Positions 34,990 through 45,187 of a stretch of 64,000 nt of DNA are shown one piece after another. The stretch covers positions 373,238 through 437,237 of the forward strand of contig NZ_LMDB01000033.1 in NCBI RefSeq assembly GCF_001425005.1, in the 5' to 3' direction. A model generated the notes under the pieces. It searched no databases. It was not told the origin of the DNA and saw only the letters and a list, made by a program, of their open reading frames with translations. The position numbers and the translations under genes are program-made. Source of the DNA: Duganella sp. Root336D2. GTDB taxonomy: Bacteria > Pseudomonadota > Gammaproteobacteria > Burkholderiales > Burkholderiaceae_D. Positions within the stretch are counted from its first letter, which is position 1. Every line of letters begins with the position of its first letter.

Positions 34990-34995
34990 TATAAT
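34990..34995 (+). promoter_or_regulatory. -10 box TATAAT 6 bases before the lacI-type gene start
   Basis: Perfect TATAAT, then CCCGGA and the ATG at 35002. Third perfect -10 box in the window placed so that transcription would begin at the start codon. Confidence 0.5.
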
Positions 34996-35001
34996 CCCGG
35001 A

Positions 35002-36045
35002 ATGGCCAAGAATCCCCCAACCAAGAGCTCTGTTACCAAAAGCCGCGCACTCGGCAAAGTCACCCTGTCCGATGTCGCCGCCCTCGCCGGCGTCGCGCCC
35101 ATGACCGCGTCGCGCGCCATCAATCAACCGGAGCTGGTGTCATCCCTCCTGCGCGAGCGCGTGGAGAAGGCGGTACAGGACCTTGGCTATGTGCCGAACC
35201 GCGCCGCGCGCGCCCTGGCGTCGGCGCAATCGCGCGTGATCGTGGTACTGGTGCCGTCGTTGGCGAATGCGGTATTCACTGCGGTGCTGGCCGGCGTGCA
35301 GGATGCACTCGACCCATGCAACTACCAGATCCTGATCGGCAATACGCGCTACTCCGATGCGGAGGAAGAGAAGCTGCTGGCGACCTATATGCAATCGAAC
35401 CCGGATGGCATCCTGCTGAGCGGCCTGACACATAGCCCGCGCGTGCAGCAGATGCTGGCTACTTCGCGCGTGCCGGTGGTGTCGATGATGGACCTGTCCT
35501 TGGAACCTGGATCGATGTCGGTGGGCTTCTCGCAGGAAGATGCGGGCTACACCATTACCCGCTACCTGATCGAGAAGGGACGCAAGCGCATCGGCTACAT
35601 GGCGGCGCAGCTCGATGAACGTACCCTGAAGCGCGGCGACGGCTACCGCAAGGCCATGGAGGAAGCCGGCCTGGCCGACCCGATGCTGGAGCTGATGTGC
35701 CCTGATCCCTCCACCATCGCGCTGGGCGCCGAGCTGCTGGGCCGCATGCTGGCCAATATGCCGGGCCTGGATGCCATCTTCTGCTGCAACGACGACCTGG
35801 CGCACGGCGCCATCTTCCAGTGCCAGCGGCGCGGCATCAGGGTGCCGGAACAACTGGCGATCTGCGGCTTCAACGACTTGCCCGCGTCGGCGTGGATGAA
35901 CCCTTCGGTCACCACGATCGGCACGCCGCGCTACCAGACCGGCTTTGAAGCTGCCAACCTGCTGCTGGCAACGATCCGCGGCAACGAGGTGCCGGCGCAG
36001 CGCATCGACCTTGGCTTTACGTTGATGGCGCGCGAGAGCGCATAG
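35002..36045 (+). CDS. LacI-family transcriptional regulator (GntR/gluconate type)
   Basis: Regulator of 347 residues. The DNA-binding head 'VTLSDVAALAGVAPMTASRAINQPELVSSLLRERVEKAVQDLGYVPNRAARALAS' (about 20-75) includes the hinge helix; the rest is a periplasmic-binding-protein-like sugar domain ending 'ICGFNDLPASAWMNPSVTTI'. The sequence resembles GntR-type gluconate repressors, but no sugar genes are adjacent, so the regulon lies elsewhere. It has an unusually long Lys/Ser/Thr-rich lead of about 18 residues before the head. No Shine-Dalgarno precedes it. A strong terminator follows its stop by 6 bases. Confidence 0.9.
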   Translation: MAKNPPTKSSVTKSRALGKVTLSDVAALAGVAPMTASRAINQPELVSSLLRERVEKAVQDLGYVPNRAARALASAQSRVIVVLVPSLANAVFTAVLAGVQDALDPCNYQILIGNTRYSDAEEEKLLATYMQSNPDGILLSGLTHSPRVQQMLATSRVPVVSMMDLSLEPGSMSVGFSQEDAGYTITRYLIEKGRKRIGYMAAQLDERTLKRGDGYRKAMEEAGLADPMLELMCPDPSTIALGAELLGRMLANMPGLDAIFCCNDDLAHGAIFQCQRRGIRVPEQLAICGFNDLPASAWMNPSVTTIGTPRYQTGFEAANLLLATIRGNEVPAQRIDLGFTLMARESA

Positions 36046-36051
36046 ATCTAA

Positions 36052-36089
36052 AAAAAAAGGGACGTACCCTCGGGTACGTCCCTTTTTTT
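36052..36089. terminator. Bidirectional terminator between lacI-type gene and secF
   Basis: An 18-bp perfect stem (seven A, then GGGACGTACCC; loop TC; GGGTACGTCCC, then seven T). It gives a GC hairpin followed by a T-run on both strands and lies between two convergent genes, so it should terminate both. Its GGGACGTACCC core matches the hairpin at 17243-17269. Confidence 0.85.
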
Positions 36090-36107
36090 CGTTCCGGCCA
36101 GGGCGCG

Positions 36108-37127
36108 TTAAACCACCGCGCCGTCGGTCTCGTCTTTTTCCTTGATCGGCTTGATCAGGTCTTCGCGCTTCACGCCCAGCCACATGGCTACGGCAGCAGC
36201 AACAAACACGGAAGAGTAAATACCGAAGCAGATACCGATGGTCAGCGCGATTGCAAAGTAATGCAGGGTCGGGCCGCCCAGGAACAGCATCGACAGCACC
36301 ATCATCTGGGTACAGCCGTGGGTGATGATGGTACGCGAGATGGTGGAGGTGATCGCGTTGTCGATCACTTCATGCACGGTCATCTTGCGCTGCTTGCGGA
36401 AGTTCTCGCGGATTCGGTCGAAGATAACCACCGATTCGTTGACCGAGTAACCCAGCACAGCCAGCACGGCTGCCAGCACGGTCAGCGAGAATTCCCACTG
36501 GAAGAAGGCGAAGAAGCCAAGGATGATCACCACGTCGTGCAAGTTCGCGACGATAGCTGCCACTGCGAATTTCCATTCGAAGCGGATGGCCAGGTAGATC
36601 ATCACGCCCACCACCACCATGACCAGTGCGTTCAGGCCGTTCTGCGCAAGTTCATCGCCCACTTGCGGGCCGACGAATTCAACCTTCTGCAGCGACACGC
36701 CTTCGGAAGCATCGGCGTGGATACAGGCGCTCTTCATTTCGTGGGCGCCCTTGTCGGTCACCTTGTCGACCGACTTGACGCTGCCCTGCTCGGCCTTGCA
36801 CAGCTCGGCGAACACTTTGGCAGCGGTGTCGGCGGCGGTGGTGCCGGCCACGTTAGGCAGGCGGATCATCGCGTCGCGTGCGGTGTCGATGCTCGATACT
36901 TCAGGGTGGTAGCCCAGGCCGGTCAAGGTGTCGCGCACCTTTTCCAGGTTGGCAGCCTGCGCGTACTTCACTTCCATCACGGTACCGCCGGTGAATTCCA
37001 CCGAGAAGTGCAGGCCCTTGGTGGCCAGGAAGAACACGGCCGCCACGAAGGTCAGCGCCGAAACCACGTTGAAGACCAACGCGTGGCGCATGAACGGGAT
37101 GTCTTTACGGATGCGGAAAAATTCCAT
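36108..37127 (-). CDS. secF: Protein translocase subunit SecF
   Basis: Inner-membrane protein of 339 residues that works with SecD to drive late steps of Sec export with the proton gradient. Six transmembrane helices: the first at about 19-38, the rest from about 165 on, with the periplasmic domain between. Seen: 'GLHFSVEFTGGTVMEV' after the first helix and 'VLAVLGYSVNESVVIFDRIREN' (the D4 motif of the secretion domain). It starts 9 bases after secD. Confidence 0.96.
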   Translation of the reverse strand: MEFFRIRKDIPFMRHALVFNVVSALTFVAAVFFLATKGLHFSVEFTGGTVMEVKYAQAANLEKVRDTLTGLGYHPEVSSIDTARDAMIRLPNVAGTTAADTAAKVFAELCKAEQGSVKSVDKVTDKGAHEMKSACIHADASEGVSLQKVEFVGPQVGDELAQNGLNALVMVVVGVMIYLAIRFEWKFAVAAIVANLHDVVIILGFFAFFQWEFSLTVLAAVLAVLGYSVNESVVIFDRIRENFRKQRKMTVHEVIDNAITSTISRTIITHGCTQMMVLSMLFLGGPTLHYFAIALTIGICFGIYSSVFVAAAVAMWLGVKREDLIKPIKEKDETDGAVV

Positions 37128-37136
37128 CTCTATTCC

Positions 37137-38996
37137 TTAGTTCGCAGGTTTCCAGACGGTGCCGATCGACAGCGACTGCAGTTTCTTCTTACGGCCGTAC
37201 CACAGGTTCACCACGCCGCGCGAAACGAAGACTGCGGAGAACATCGAGGTCAGGATGCCCAGGCTGTGCACCACGGCGAAGCCGCGCACCGCACCGGAAC
37301 CGAACACCAGAAGGGCGATACCAACGATCAGGGTGGTGACGTTGGAGTCCAGGATGGTGTGCCAGGCGTGCTCGAAGCCGGCGGAAATCGCCGACTGCGG
37401 GTTGGCGCCGTTGCGCAGCTCTTCGCGGATACGTTCGTTAATCAGCACGTTGGCGTCAATCGCCATACCCAGCGCCAGCGCGATAGCCGCGATACCCGGC
37501 AGGGTCAGCGTGGCCTGCAGGCGGGACAGCACGGCGATCAGCAGCAGCAGGTTGACGGCCAGTGCGAATACGCTGAAGGCGCCGAACATCATGTAATAGA
37601 TGATCATGAAGACCGCGATGGCGGCAAAGCCGTACATCGTGGAGTGGAAGCCCTTGGCGATGTTTTCAGCGCCCAGTGCAGGACCGACGGTACGCTGCTC
37701 GATCACTTCCATCGGAGCGTACAGAGCGCCGGCGCGCAGCAGCAGCGCCAGCTCGGCGGAGTTTTCCGCATTGCCCATGCCGGTGATCTGGAAGCGGCTA
37801 CCCAGTTCGCTCTGGATGGTCGCCACGGACAGCACTTCGGCCTTCTTCTTCTCGAACAGTACGATGGCCATCTTCTTGCCGACGCGGTCGCGGGTCGCGT
37901 CGCGCATCTTCTTGCCGCCGTCGCCGTTCAGGTCGATGCTCACGGCAGGCTGCTGGTTCTGGTCGAAAGTGGCGGTTGCGCTGGAGATGTAATCGCCGGT
38001 CAGCACCACGTCCTTGGTCAGCACGACAGGCACGCCTTTGCCGACGGTGAACAGTTCCGAATTGTACGGAATCGCTGCGTTCATCTCGGTGCCCGGGGTG
38101 ACGGATTCGTCGACCATGCGCACTTCCAGGGTGGCGGTACGGCCGATGATGTCCTTCGCGTGCGCGGCATCCTGCACGCCAGGCAGCTGCACCACGATGC
38201 GGTCAGGGCCTTGCTGCTGGATCACCGGTTCGGACACGCCCAGTTCATTCACGCGCTTGCCCAGGGTGGCGATATTCTGCTGCACGCCGTTGTCCAGGGT
38301 GGCTTTCAGGGCGGCCGGCTTCAGGGTCACGACCAGGCGCAGCTCGTCGCCTTCGGTGGCGTCAACCACGTTCATGTCCGGCTGCTGGTCCTGGATCAGG
38401 CCCTTGGCTTGCTGGCGCAGTGCATCTTCACGGAACTTGACGATGATGGTGTCGTTCACGCGATCGATGCCGGCATGGCGCACGCTCTTCTCGCGCAGCT
38501 GGTTCTTGATGGCGGCCTGGGTGCCCTGGATGCGCTTGGTCACCGCGGCCCTGGTGTCAACCTGCATCAGGAAATGCACGCCGCCGCGCAGGTCCAGGCC
38601 CAGGTACATTGGCAGTGCGCCCACGGCGCGCATCCAGTCCGGGGTATTCGACACCAGGTTGACGGTGACGATATAGGTTGGGTCGTTCGGGTCCGGATTC
38701 AGGCCTTTTTCAAGCGCCAGGCGGCCCTTGAACTGGCCGTCGGTATCGGCAAAGCGGGCGCGCACGTAGGTGTGCATGCCGGCGCCGTCCAGCGCTACGC
38801 CTTCATTCTTGACGTTCGCTTGTTTCAGCAGCGTGTCCACCTGGGTCGCCAGGGCACTGGTGACCTTGACGGTGGCCTTGGCGCTGGTGATCTGCAGTGC
38901 AGGTGTCTGGCCGAAGTAGTTAGGCGCCGTGTACAGGGCGCCAAGCAGCACCACCACGACGATAAGGATGTATTTCCAGATTGGATAACGATTCAT
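37137..38996 (-). CDS. secD: Protein translocase subunit SecD
   Basis: Inner-membrane protein of 619 residues, partner of SecF. One N-terminal helix (about 7-25), a large periplasmic region including 'GLDLRGGVHFLMQVD' (P1 head start) and 'GPDRIVVQLPGVQDAAHAKDIIGRTATLE', then five helices with 'LPGIAAIALALGMAIDANVLINERIREEL' near 490-520. Length and motifs match the proteobacterial family. It lies 65 bases downstream of yajC. Confidence 0.96.
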   Translation of the reverse strand: MNRYPIWKYILIVVVVLLGALYTAPNYFGQTPALQITSAKATVKVTSALATQVDTLLKQANVKNEGVALDGAGMHTYVRARFADTDGQFKGRLALEKGLNPDPNDPTYIVTVNLVSNTPDWMRAVGALPMYLGLDLRGGVHFLMQVDTRAAVTKRIQGTQAAIKNQLREKSVRHAGIDRVNDTIIVKFREDALRQQAKGLIQDQQPDMNVVDATEGDELRLVVTLKPAALKATLDNGVQQNIATLGKRVNELGVSEPVIQQQGPDRIVVQLPGVQDAAHAKDIIGRTATLEVRMVDESVTPGTEMNAAIPYNSELFTVGKGVPVVLTKDVVLTGDYISSATATFDQNQQPAVSIDLNGDGGKKMRDATRDRVGKKMAIVLFEKKKAEVLSVATIQSELGSRFQITGMGNAENSAELALLLRAGALYAPMEVIEQRTVGPALGAENIAKGFHSTMYGFAAIAVFMIIYYMMFGAFSVFALAVNLLLLIAVLSRLQATLTLPGIAAIALALGMAIDANVLINERIREELRNGANPQSAISAGFEHAWHTILDSNVTTLIVGIALLVFGSGAVRGFAVVHSLGILTSMFSAVFVSRGVVNLWYGRKKKLQSLSIGTVWKPAN

Positions 38997-39061
38997 AGTC
39001 TTCAGCGTTCAGGCAATAACAAAACGGGCGGCTGCTCTTGCGAGGCCGCCCGCGCCGGTTA

Positions 39062-39388
39062 TCACAGGCTCTTCAGGGTGCCCTTCGGCATCTGGGAGGA
39101 AATGGCGTGCTTCTGCACCACGACTTCGGTGCCCTGGGAGACTTCGATGGTCACGTGCTGCTCGGTGACTTTGGTCACTTTGCCCAGGAGGCCGCCGATG
39201 GTGACGACTTCGTCGCCTTTGGCCAGGGCTTCCATCATGGACTTCTGCTCTTTCGCACGCTTTTGCTGAGGACGAATCATCAGGAAGTACATCACCACGA
39301 ACATCAGGATCAGTGGTGCGAAGGTTGTCAGGCTGCCCATGGCGCCGGCGTCGGCTGCGGTTTGGGCGTATGCGTTGGAAATGAACAC
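39062..39388 (-). CDS. yajC: Preprotein translocase subunit YajC
   Basis: Small membrane protein of 108 residues with one helix ('FAPLILMFVVMYFLMIRPQQKRAKEQ', about 24-42) and a cytoplasmic domain containing 'GDEVVTIGGLLGKVTKVTEQHVTIEVSQGTEVVVQKHAI'. It associates with SecDF. Placed between tgt and secD as in many proteobacteria. A possible own promoter lies at 39442-39450. Confidence 0.96.
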   Translation of the reverse strand: MFISNAYAQTAADAGAMGSLTTFAPLILMFVVMYFLMIRPQQKRAKEQKSMMEALAKGDEVVTIGGLLGKVTKVTEQHVTIEVSQGTEVVVQKHAISSQMPKGTLKSL

Positions 39389-39441
39389 GGTGACTCCAAG
39401 TTCTAGTTAGGTAAAACTCAATGTTAAAAAATAGGCGGTGT

Positions 39442-39450
39442 ATTCTAGCA
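39442..39450 (-). promoter_or_regulatory. Extended -10 promoter candidate for yajC-secDF
   Basis: On the minus strand the bases read TGC-TAGAAT, an extended -10 element (TGn plus a five-of-six -10 hexamer) 53 bases upstream of the yajC ATG. It lies in the 104-bp gap after tgt, which also holds a palindrome around CCTATATATAGG (39467-39479). Confidence 0.4.
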
Positions 39451-39492
39451 CCCGCCACGCTGCCCACCTATATATAGGCGGGTTGCCGTTTT

Positions 39493-40641
<1,149 letters not shown>

Positions 40642-41667
40642 TTATGCTCTGTTGTGCGTCGTCAGCAGCATGGCGTCGCCATAGCTGAAGAAGCGGTATT
40701 CGTTCGCGATCGCGTGCTGGTAGGCGTGGCGGATCTCGGTAAAGCCTGCGAAAGCGCTGACCAGCATCAGCAGGGTCGATTTCGGCAGGTGGAAGTTGGT
40801 GATCAGTCGCGTCACCGTCTTGAATTTGTAGCCTGGCGTGATGAACAGGTTGGTGTCGCCGCTGCCGGCTTCCAGGCTGCCGCTTTGCGAGGCCGACTCC
40901 AGCGCGCGCAGCGAGGTCGTACCCACAGCAACAACGTCGCGGCCGGCGGCGCGGGCTTCACGCACGGCGTCCACAGTTTCCTGCGGCATGGTGTACCACT
41001 CGGTGTGCATCTTGTGCTCGGCCAGGTTCTCGGTGCGTACCGGCTGGAAGGTGCCGGCGCCGACATGCAGGGTGACGTAGGCAAACTGCACGCCCTTGTC
41101 TTTCAGCTTTTGCAGCAGGGCTTCGTCGAAATGCAGGCCGGCGGTCGGTGCGGCCACGGCGCCGGGCACCTTGTTAAATACTGTCTGGTAGCGGGTTTCG
41201 TCCACTTCGCCCGGCGCGTGCTCGATATACGGCGGCAGCGGCAGGCGGCCGTATTGCTCGATCAGGTCGAACACGTCGGCATCGAAATGCAGGGTGTAGA
41301 ACTCGCCGGCGCGCTCGCCGACCGTGACGTCGAAGGCATCGGCCAGGCGGATCTTCACGCCGGGGCCGGGCGACTTGGACGCGCGCACCTGTGCCAGCAC
41401 GGTCCGGGTATCCAGCACACGCTCCACCAGCGCTTCGACCTTGCCGCCGCTGTCCTTGACGCCGAAGAAACGGGCCTTCAGCACGCGGGTATTGTTCATC
41501 ACCAGCAGGTCGCCAGCCTGCAGCTGGTCGAGGATGTCGGTGAACTGGCGGTCGTGCAGGGTTTTGCCGTCCACGTGCAGGAGGCGCGAAGCGCTACGGT
41601 CCGGCAGCGGGAACTGCGCGATACGTTCTGGCGGCAGGTGGAAATCGAAATCGGATAGCGAATACAT
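40642..41667 (-). CDS. queA: S-adenosylmethionine:tRNA ribosyltransferase-isomerase
   Basis: Enzyme of 341 residues that moves the ribosyl part of SAM onto preQ1 in tRNA to form epoxyqueuosine. N-terminus '[25 protein letters not shown]', then '[21 protein letters not shown]', '[13 protein letters not shown]'-like '[16 protein letters not shown]' and '[19 protein letters not shown]'. The ATG at 41667 is preferred over a TTG at 41694 because it gives the family N-terminus. First gene of the queA-tgt-yajC-secD-secF block. Confidence 0.96.
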   Translation of the reverse strand: MYSLSDFDFHLPPERIAQFPLPDRSASRLLHVDGKTLHDRQFTDILDQLQAGDLLVMNNTRVLKARFFGVKDSGGKVEALVERVLDTRTVLAQVRASKSPGPGVKIRLADAFDVTVGERAGEFYTLHFDADVFDLIEQYGRLPLPPYIEHAPGEVDETRYQTVFNKVPGAVAAPTAGLHFDEALLQKLKDKGVQFAYVTLHVGAGTFQPVRTENLAEHKMHTEWYTMPQETVDAVREARAAGRDVVAVGTTSLRALESASQSGSLEAGSGDTNLFITPGYKFKTVTRLITNFHLPKSTLLMLVSAFAGFTEIRHAYQHAIANEYRFFSYGDAMLLTTHNRA

Positions 41668-41961
41668 TGACGGACTAGTAAAACTGTTGGGCAACCCTCT
41701 ATTTTACGTCATTTGCCCAAATTTCACGCAAAAACAGCCTGTTAGCCCATCATGCCCGCCAGCCTCTCCCCAAATTGCCCCCCTTCCGCGGCCGCCGCTT
41801 CGACGCGTCGCGGTTCAGGGCGGCATTTCGGTGATATCTGCCAGCTGTCCCGCCGCATCGCAGTCCCCCTGCTGCGCACCGCCGCTGCCAACATGCAAGG
41901 GCAAACGCAGAGGGCAGGTTTCATCGTCTTTCAGTTAGAATCCAAGCCTGGTGTTCATACC
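41668..41961. other. Divergent intergenic region between queA and recG
   Basis: This 294-bp gap is the longest without an assigned gene. It holds a TAGAAT -10-like box at 41936-41941, 20 bases before the recG ATG. The recG frame stays open upstream to 41752, but that part is Ser/Ala/Arg-rich and not RecG-like. No RNA gene or repeat is apparent. Confidence 0.5.
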
Positions 41962-44049
41962 ATGTCCAACATGCCGGAAACGAAGCAAAAAAAGCCCGCT
42001 GCCCCAAAAAAACCAGCCGCCACCGCCGAGAGCAAGCTTGCCAAGCTTGGCTTGCGCACGGACATGGACCTGGTGCTGCATCTGCCCATGCGGTATGAGG
42101 ATGAGACGGAAGTCCTGACCGTCCGCGAAGCCTGCATGCGCGGCGGCGAAGTGTCGCAATTGGAAGGCGTGGTCACCTCCAACGAAATCGCCTACAAGCC
42201 GCGGCGCCAGCTGCTGGTGCACATTGCAGACGAAACAGGCGACATCCAGCTTCGCTTCATGAATTTCTACGGCAGCCAGGTCAAGCAGTTGGCCGAAGGC
42301 ACCCGCGTGCGGGCGCGCGGCGAAGTGCGGCATGGCTTCTTCGGCGCCGAGATGGTGCACCCGGCCTACAAGATCGTGAACGAAGGCGCGCCGCTGCCGA
42401 CTTCCCTTACGCCGGTCTATCCTTCCGGCGAAGGCTTGTCGCAGCTGGTGCTGCGCCGCGCGATTGCCGATGCGATGAAGCGCGTGGACTGGACCGACAC
42501 CCTGCCGCAGGAAATCCTGAAGACGATGCGCCTGCATCCGCTCGAGGCGGCAGTGCGCACCTTGCATTATCCGCCGGCCGAGATCGACGAGAACGCCCTG
42601 GTCGACCGAACTCACCCGGCCTGGACCCGTGTCAAGTTCGACGAACTGCTGGCGCAGCAGCTCTCGCTGAAACGGGCGCAGCGTGCTCGCCGTGCCAAGG
42701 GTGCCGCGGTGCTGGGCAAGGTCGGTACGCTGTCGTCCGCCTTCGAAGCTTCGCTGCCGTTCAAGCTGACGAAAGCGCAACAGCGCGTGCTGAAGGAAAT
42801 CCGCGCCGACATCAAGCAGCCCTACCCTATGCAGCGACTGCTGCAAGGCGACGTGGGCAGCGGAAAGACCATTGTGGCCGCGCTGTCCGCCGCGCAGGCG
42901 ATCGACAGCGGCTACCAGGCCGCGCTGATGGCGCCCACCGAGATCCTGGCGGACCAGCATTTCCGCAAGATCGCCGCCTGGCTTGAACCGCTGGGCGTGA
43001 AGGTCGCGTGGCTGACCGGCAGCCTGAAAAAGAAGGAGAAGGAAGCCGCCTATGCGCTGGTGGAATCCGGCGAAGCGCAGCTGGTGATCGGCACCCACGC
43101 CATCATCCAGGACACGGTGCAGTTCGCGAAACTCGGCCTGGTGATCGTGGACGAGCAGCACCGCTTCGGCGTCGGCCAGCGCCTGACCTTGCGCAACAAG
43201 GGCAACGGCGACAACGTGCCGCACCAGCTGATGATGTCCGCCACGCCGATCCCGCGCACGCTGGCCATGACCTACTACGCCGACCTGGAAGTATCGGTGA
43301 TCGATGAGCTGCCGCCCGGCCGCACGCCGATCGTCACCGCCGTGGTCGACCAGAACCGCCGCGATGAAGTCATCGCCCGGGTACACGCTGCCGCGCTGGA
43401 AGGCCGCCAGGCTTACTGGGTCTGCCCGCTGATTGAAGAATCGGAAGCGCTGCAGCTCCAGACTGCAACGGAAACCTACGAAACGCTGGCCGCCGCCCTG
43501 CCCGACCTGCGCGTCGGGCTGGTGCACGGCCGCCTGAAACCGGCCGAAAAGGCGGCAGTGATGGATGCATTCGCCGCCGGCGAAGTCCACGTGCTGGTTG
43601 CGACGACGGTGATCGAGGTCGGCGTCGACGTGCCTAATTCCTCATTGATGGTGATTGAGCATGCAGAGCGCTTCGGCCTGTCGCAGCTGCACCAGCTGCG
43701 TGGCCGCGTCGGCCGCGGATCGGCAGCTTCGGTCTGCCTGCTGCTGTACCAAAGTCCGCTCGGCCCTGTCGCCAAGCAGCGCCTGATGACGATGCGCGAA
43801 ACGACTGATGGTTTCGAAATCGCGCGGCGCGACCTGGAGATCCGCGGTCCCGGCGAGTTCCTGGGCTCGCGCCAATCCGGCCAGGCCATGCTGCGTTTCG
43901 CCGACCTGGAAACGGATGGCTGGCTGGTCGACCAGGCGCGCGACCTGGCGCATGCCCTGCTGCACGAAGCGACGCCGGCCAACAAGGCCACGGTGGAAGC
44001 CCATCTTGAACGCTGGCTCGGCGGTCGGGAAGAGTTCCTGAAAGTCTGA
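41962..44049 (+). CDS. recG: ATP-dependent DNA helicase RecG
   Basis: Branch-migrating helicase of 695 residues that remodels stalled replication forks and Holliday junctions. Seen: an N-terminal wedge/OB domain ('VVTSNEIAYKPRRQLLVHIADETGDIQLRFMNFYGSQ'), Walker A 'LLQGDVGSGKTIVAALSA', 'MAPTEILADQH', DEQH box 'IVDEQHRFGVGQR', 'MSATPIPRTLAMTYYADLEVSVIDELPPGRTPI' and the C-terminal 'QLRGRVGRG' and 'DGFEIARRDLEIRGPGEFLGSRQSG'. The ATG at 41962 gives a normal length. An upstream extension of 70 residues is possible but unlike the family. Confidence 0.96.
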   Translation: MSNMPETKQKKPAAPKKPAATAESKLAKLGLRTDMDLVLHLPMRYEDETEVLTVREACMRGGEVSQLEGVVTSNEIAYKPRRQLLVHIADETGDIQLRFMNFYGSQVKQLAEGTRVRARGEVRHGFFGAEMVHPAYKIVNEGAPLPTSLTPVYPSGEGLSQLVLRRAIADAMKRVDWTDTLPQEILKTMRLHPLEAAVRTLHYPPAEIDENALVDRTHPAWTRVKFDELLAQQLSLKRAQRARRAKGAAVLGKVGTLSSAFEASLPFKLTKAQQRVLKEIRADIKQPYPMQRLLQGDVGSGKTIVAALSAAQAIDSGYQAALMAPTEILADQHFRKIAAWLEPLGVKVAWLTGSLKKKEKEAAYALVESGEAQLVIGTHAIIQDTVQFAKLGLVIVDEQHRFGVGQRLTLRNKGNGDNVPHQLMMSATPIPRTLAMTYYADLEVSVIDELPPGRTPIVTAVVDQNRRDEVIARVHAAALEGRQAYWVCPLIEESEALQLQTATETYETLAAALPDLRVGLVHGRLKPAEKAAVMDAFAAGEVHVLVATTVIEVGVDVPNSSLMVIEHAERFGLSQLHQLRGRVGRGSAASVCLLLYQSPLGPVAKQRLMTMRETTDGFEIARRDLEIRGPGEFLGSRQSGQAMLRFADLETDGWLVDQARDLAHALLHEATPANKATVEAHLERWLGGREEFLKV

Positions 44050-44115
44050 CGAAGCGTGCGCCCGCGGGCTGGCGCTGCTGTTAAATTTTCCGCTCCCTTC
44101 AAGTGAGGAGTGGAT

Positions 44116-44736
44116 ATGCTGATGAAATCAATCTGCGGCGTCCTGCTGGCCGCATCCGCGACATTGGCGCAGGCCGCGCCGGCCCGCTGGGATTTTTCCT
44201 GGGGCGGTTTTTATGATTACATGCAGAACCGCTTCGTCGACGTATTGGTGCGCGGCTCTTTCGAAGGCGTCGATGCCGACGGTAACAGGATCCTGGAGAA
44301 ATCCGAGCTGTCCAGCTTCAGGATCGGAGGCTATGAGCTGCTTGGATGCACCACGTCCGCCCCCGCCACTTGCGGTGTCAGCTCCTTCTCCTTCGACTTC
44401 AGTGCCGACCTCAGGTTCACCGCCAATCACATTTCATACTGGGCAAATAGCCCGTCGGACTGGTACTGGTCGGAAGTGCGCTACGGCACCGGCGGGGGCG
44501 TCGACTACATTACGCGCGCGCAGCAGTACTACGATGAATGGGGCTTGGCGACCACAGCGCAAACAGTGCTCACTGTTGCTGCCGTACCGGAACCCAATAT
44601 TTACGGCATGCTTGCTGGCGGCTTGCTGCTTATGGGGTTGCTCGCGCCACGCGCCAGCTGGCGCGCTCAGCGTTCAAAGCATCTAGTTTCTGCCAGTGGG
44701 CGTTGCGACCAGGGTTTCAACCTCCGCGGTCAGTGA
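44116..44736 (+). CDS. PEP-CTERM sorting-domain exported protein
   Basis: Protein of 206 residues with a signal peptide (residues 1-20, ending 'LAQA'), a beta-rich mature part with two cysteines (about 78 and 86), and a C-terminal 'VPEPNIYGMLAGGLLLMGLLAPRASWRAQR', which is the PEP-CTERM motif, hydrophobic span and basic cluster recognised by exosortase. Such proteins are exported and linked to exopolysaccharide. Unusually, about 18 residues follow the basic cluster, and the gene overlaps the convergent lipoprotein gene by 54 bases. GAGGAG five bases before 44116 fixes the start. Function of the mature part is unknown. Confidence 0.8.
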   Translation: MLMKSICGVLLAASATLAQAAPARWDFSWGGFYDYMQNRFVDVLVRGSFEGVDADGNRILEKSELSSFRIGGYELLGCTTSAPATCGVSSFSFDFSADLRFTANHISYWANSPSDWYWSEVRYGTGGGVDYITRAQQYYDEWGLATTAQTVLTVAAVPEPNIYGMLAGGLLLMGLLAPRASWRAQRSKHLVSASGRCDQGFNLRGQ

Positions 44737-45168
44737 GATGATGCGCGGGACGCCATCAACCAGCCCGATCTCGGCTTTCTGCTTGCTGAGCGATTCCATC
44801 CGTTCGCCCGGCAGCAACACGACCTCCTTCGCCACGTCGCGTGCAGTGGCGCTGTGGCCATTGGGGGCCAACGATACTTCGCGCTTACTGACTTCATAAG
44901 TCGACTGGAGTTGCACACTCCACAGCCCCTCAAGCATGGTCTTGTATTCGTTTACGCTCATGCGCGACAGGCCGCCGCCCCTTCCCGGCATCGACACCAT
45001 GATCATCGCATTCGGCGCGAAATGAGCCATCAGCCGCTCGGAATCGTGGCGCTGGACCGAAGTTTCAACGTCTCCCATCAGGGTGAGCACCTCGGCTTCG
45101 GTCAGCCGTTTGCCGCTACAGCCAGCAACGGTGGCAACTATTGTGACAATTATTGCAAGTTTTTTCAT
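44683..45168 (-). CDS. Putative lipoprotein, NTF2/SnoaL-like
   Basis: Protein of 161 residues with a lipoprotein signal: hydrophobic residues 4-15 and the lipobox 'VAGC' with C17. The mature part begins with 'LTEAEVLTLMGDVETSVQRHDSERLMAHFAPNAMIMVSMPG', which resembles the start of NTF2-like/SnoaL-like domains (helices then 'H.aD.l..hfa.da.i'). It would be anchored in the envelope. It lies divergent from the blaI gene and close to its two operator dyads, so it could fall under the same repressor. Function unknown. Confidence 0.7.
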   Translation of the reverse strand: MKKLAIIVTIVATVAGCSGKRLTEAEVLTLMGDVETSVQRHDSERLMAHFAPNAMIMVSMPGRGGGLSRMSVNEYKTMLEGLWSVQLQSTYEVSKREVSLAPNGHSATARDVAKEVVLLPGERMESLSKQKAEIGLVDGVPRIISLTAEVETLVATPTGRN

Positions 45169-45187
45169 ATACGCAATGATACATTAT

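Noticed and set aside
12456-36089. A CRISPR array made of the repeated palindromes
   Set aside because: The copies are kilobases apart, differ in flanks and have no regular spacers or cas genes nearby.
36261-39269. A 1002-residue open frame antisense to secF, secD and yajC
   Set aside because: It crosses three well-identified genes and their gaps and has the same low-complexity His/Gln/Asp composition; a shadow of codon bias.
41752-41961. A 70-residue N-terminal extension of RecG
   Set aside because: The extension is Ser/Ala/Arg-rich and unlike the family; a -10-like box lies inside it and the ATG at 41962 gives normal length.
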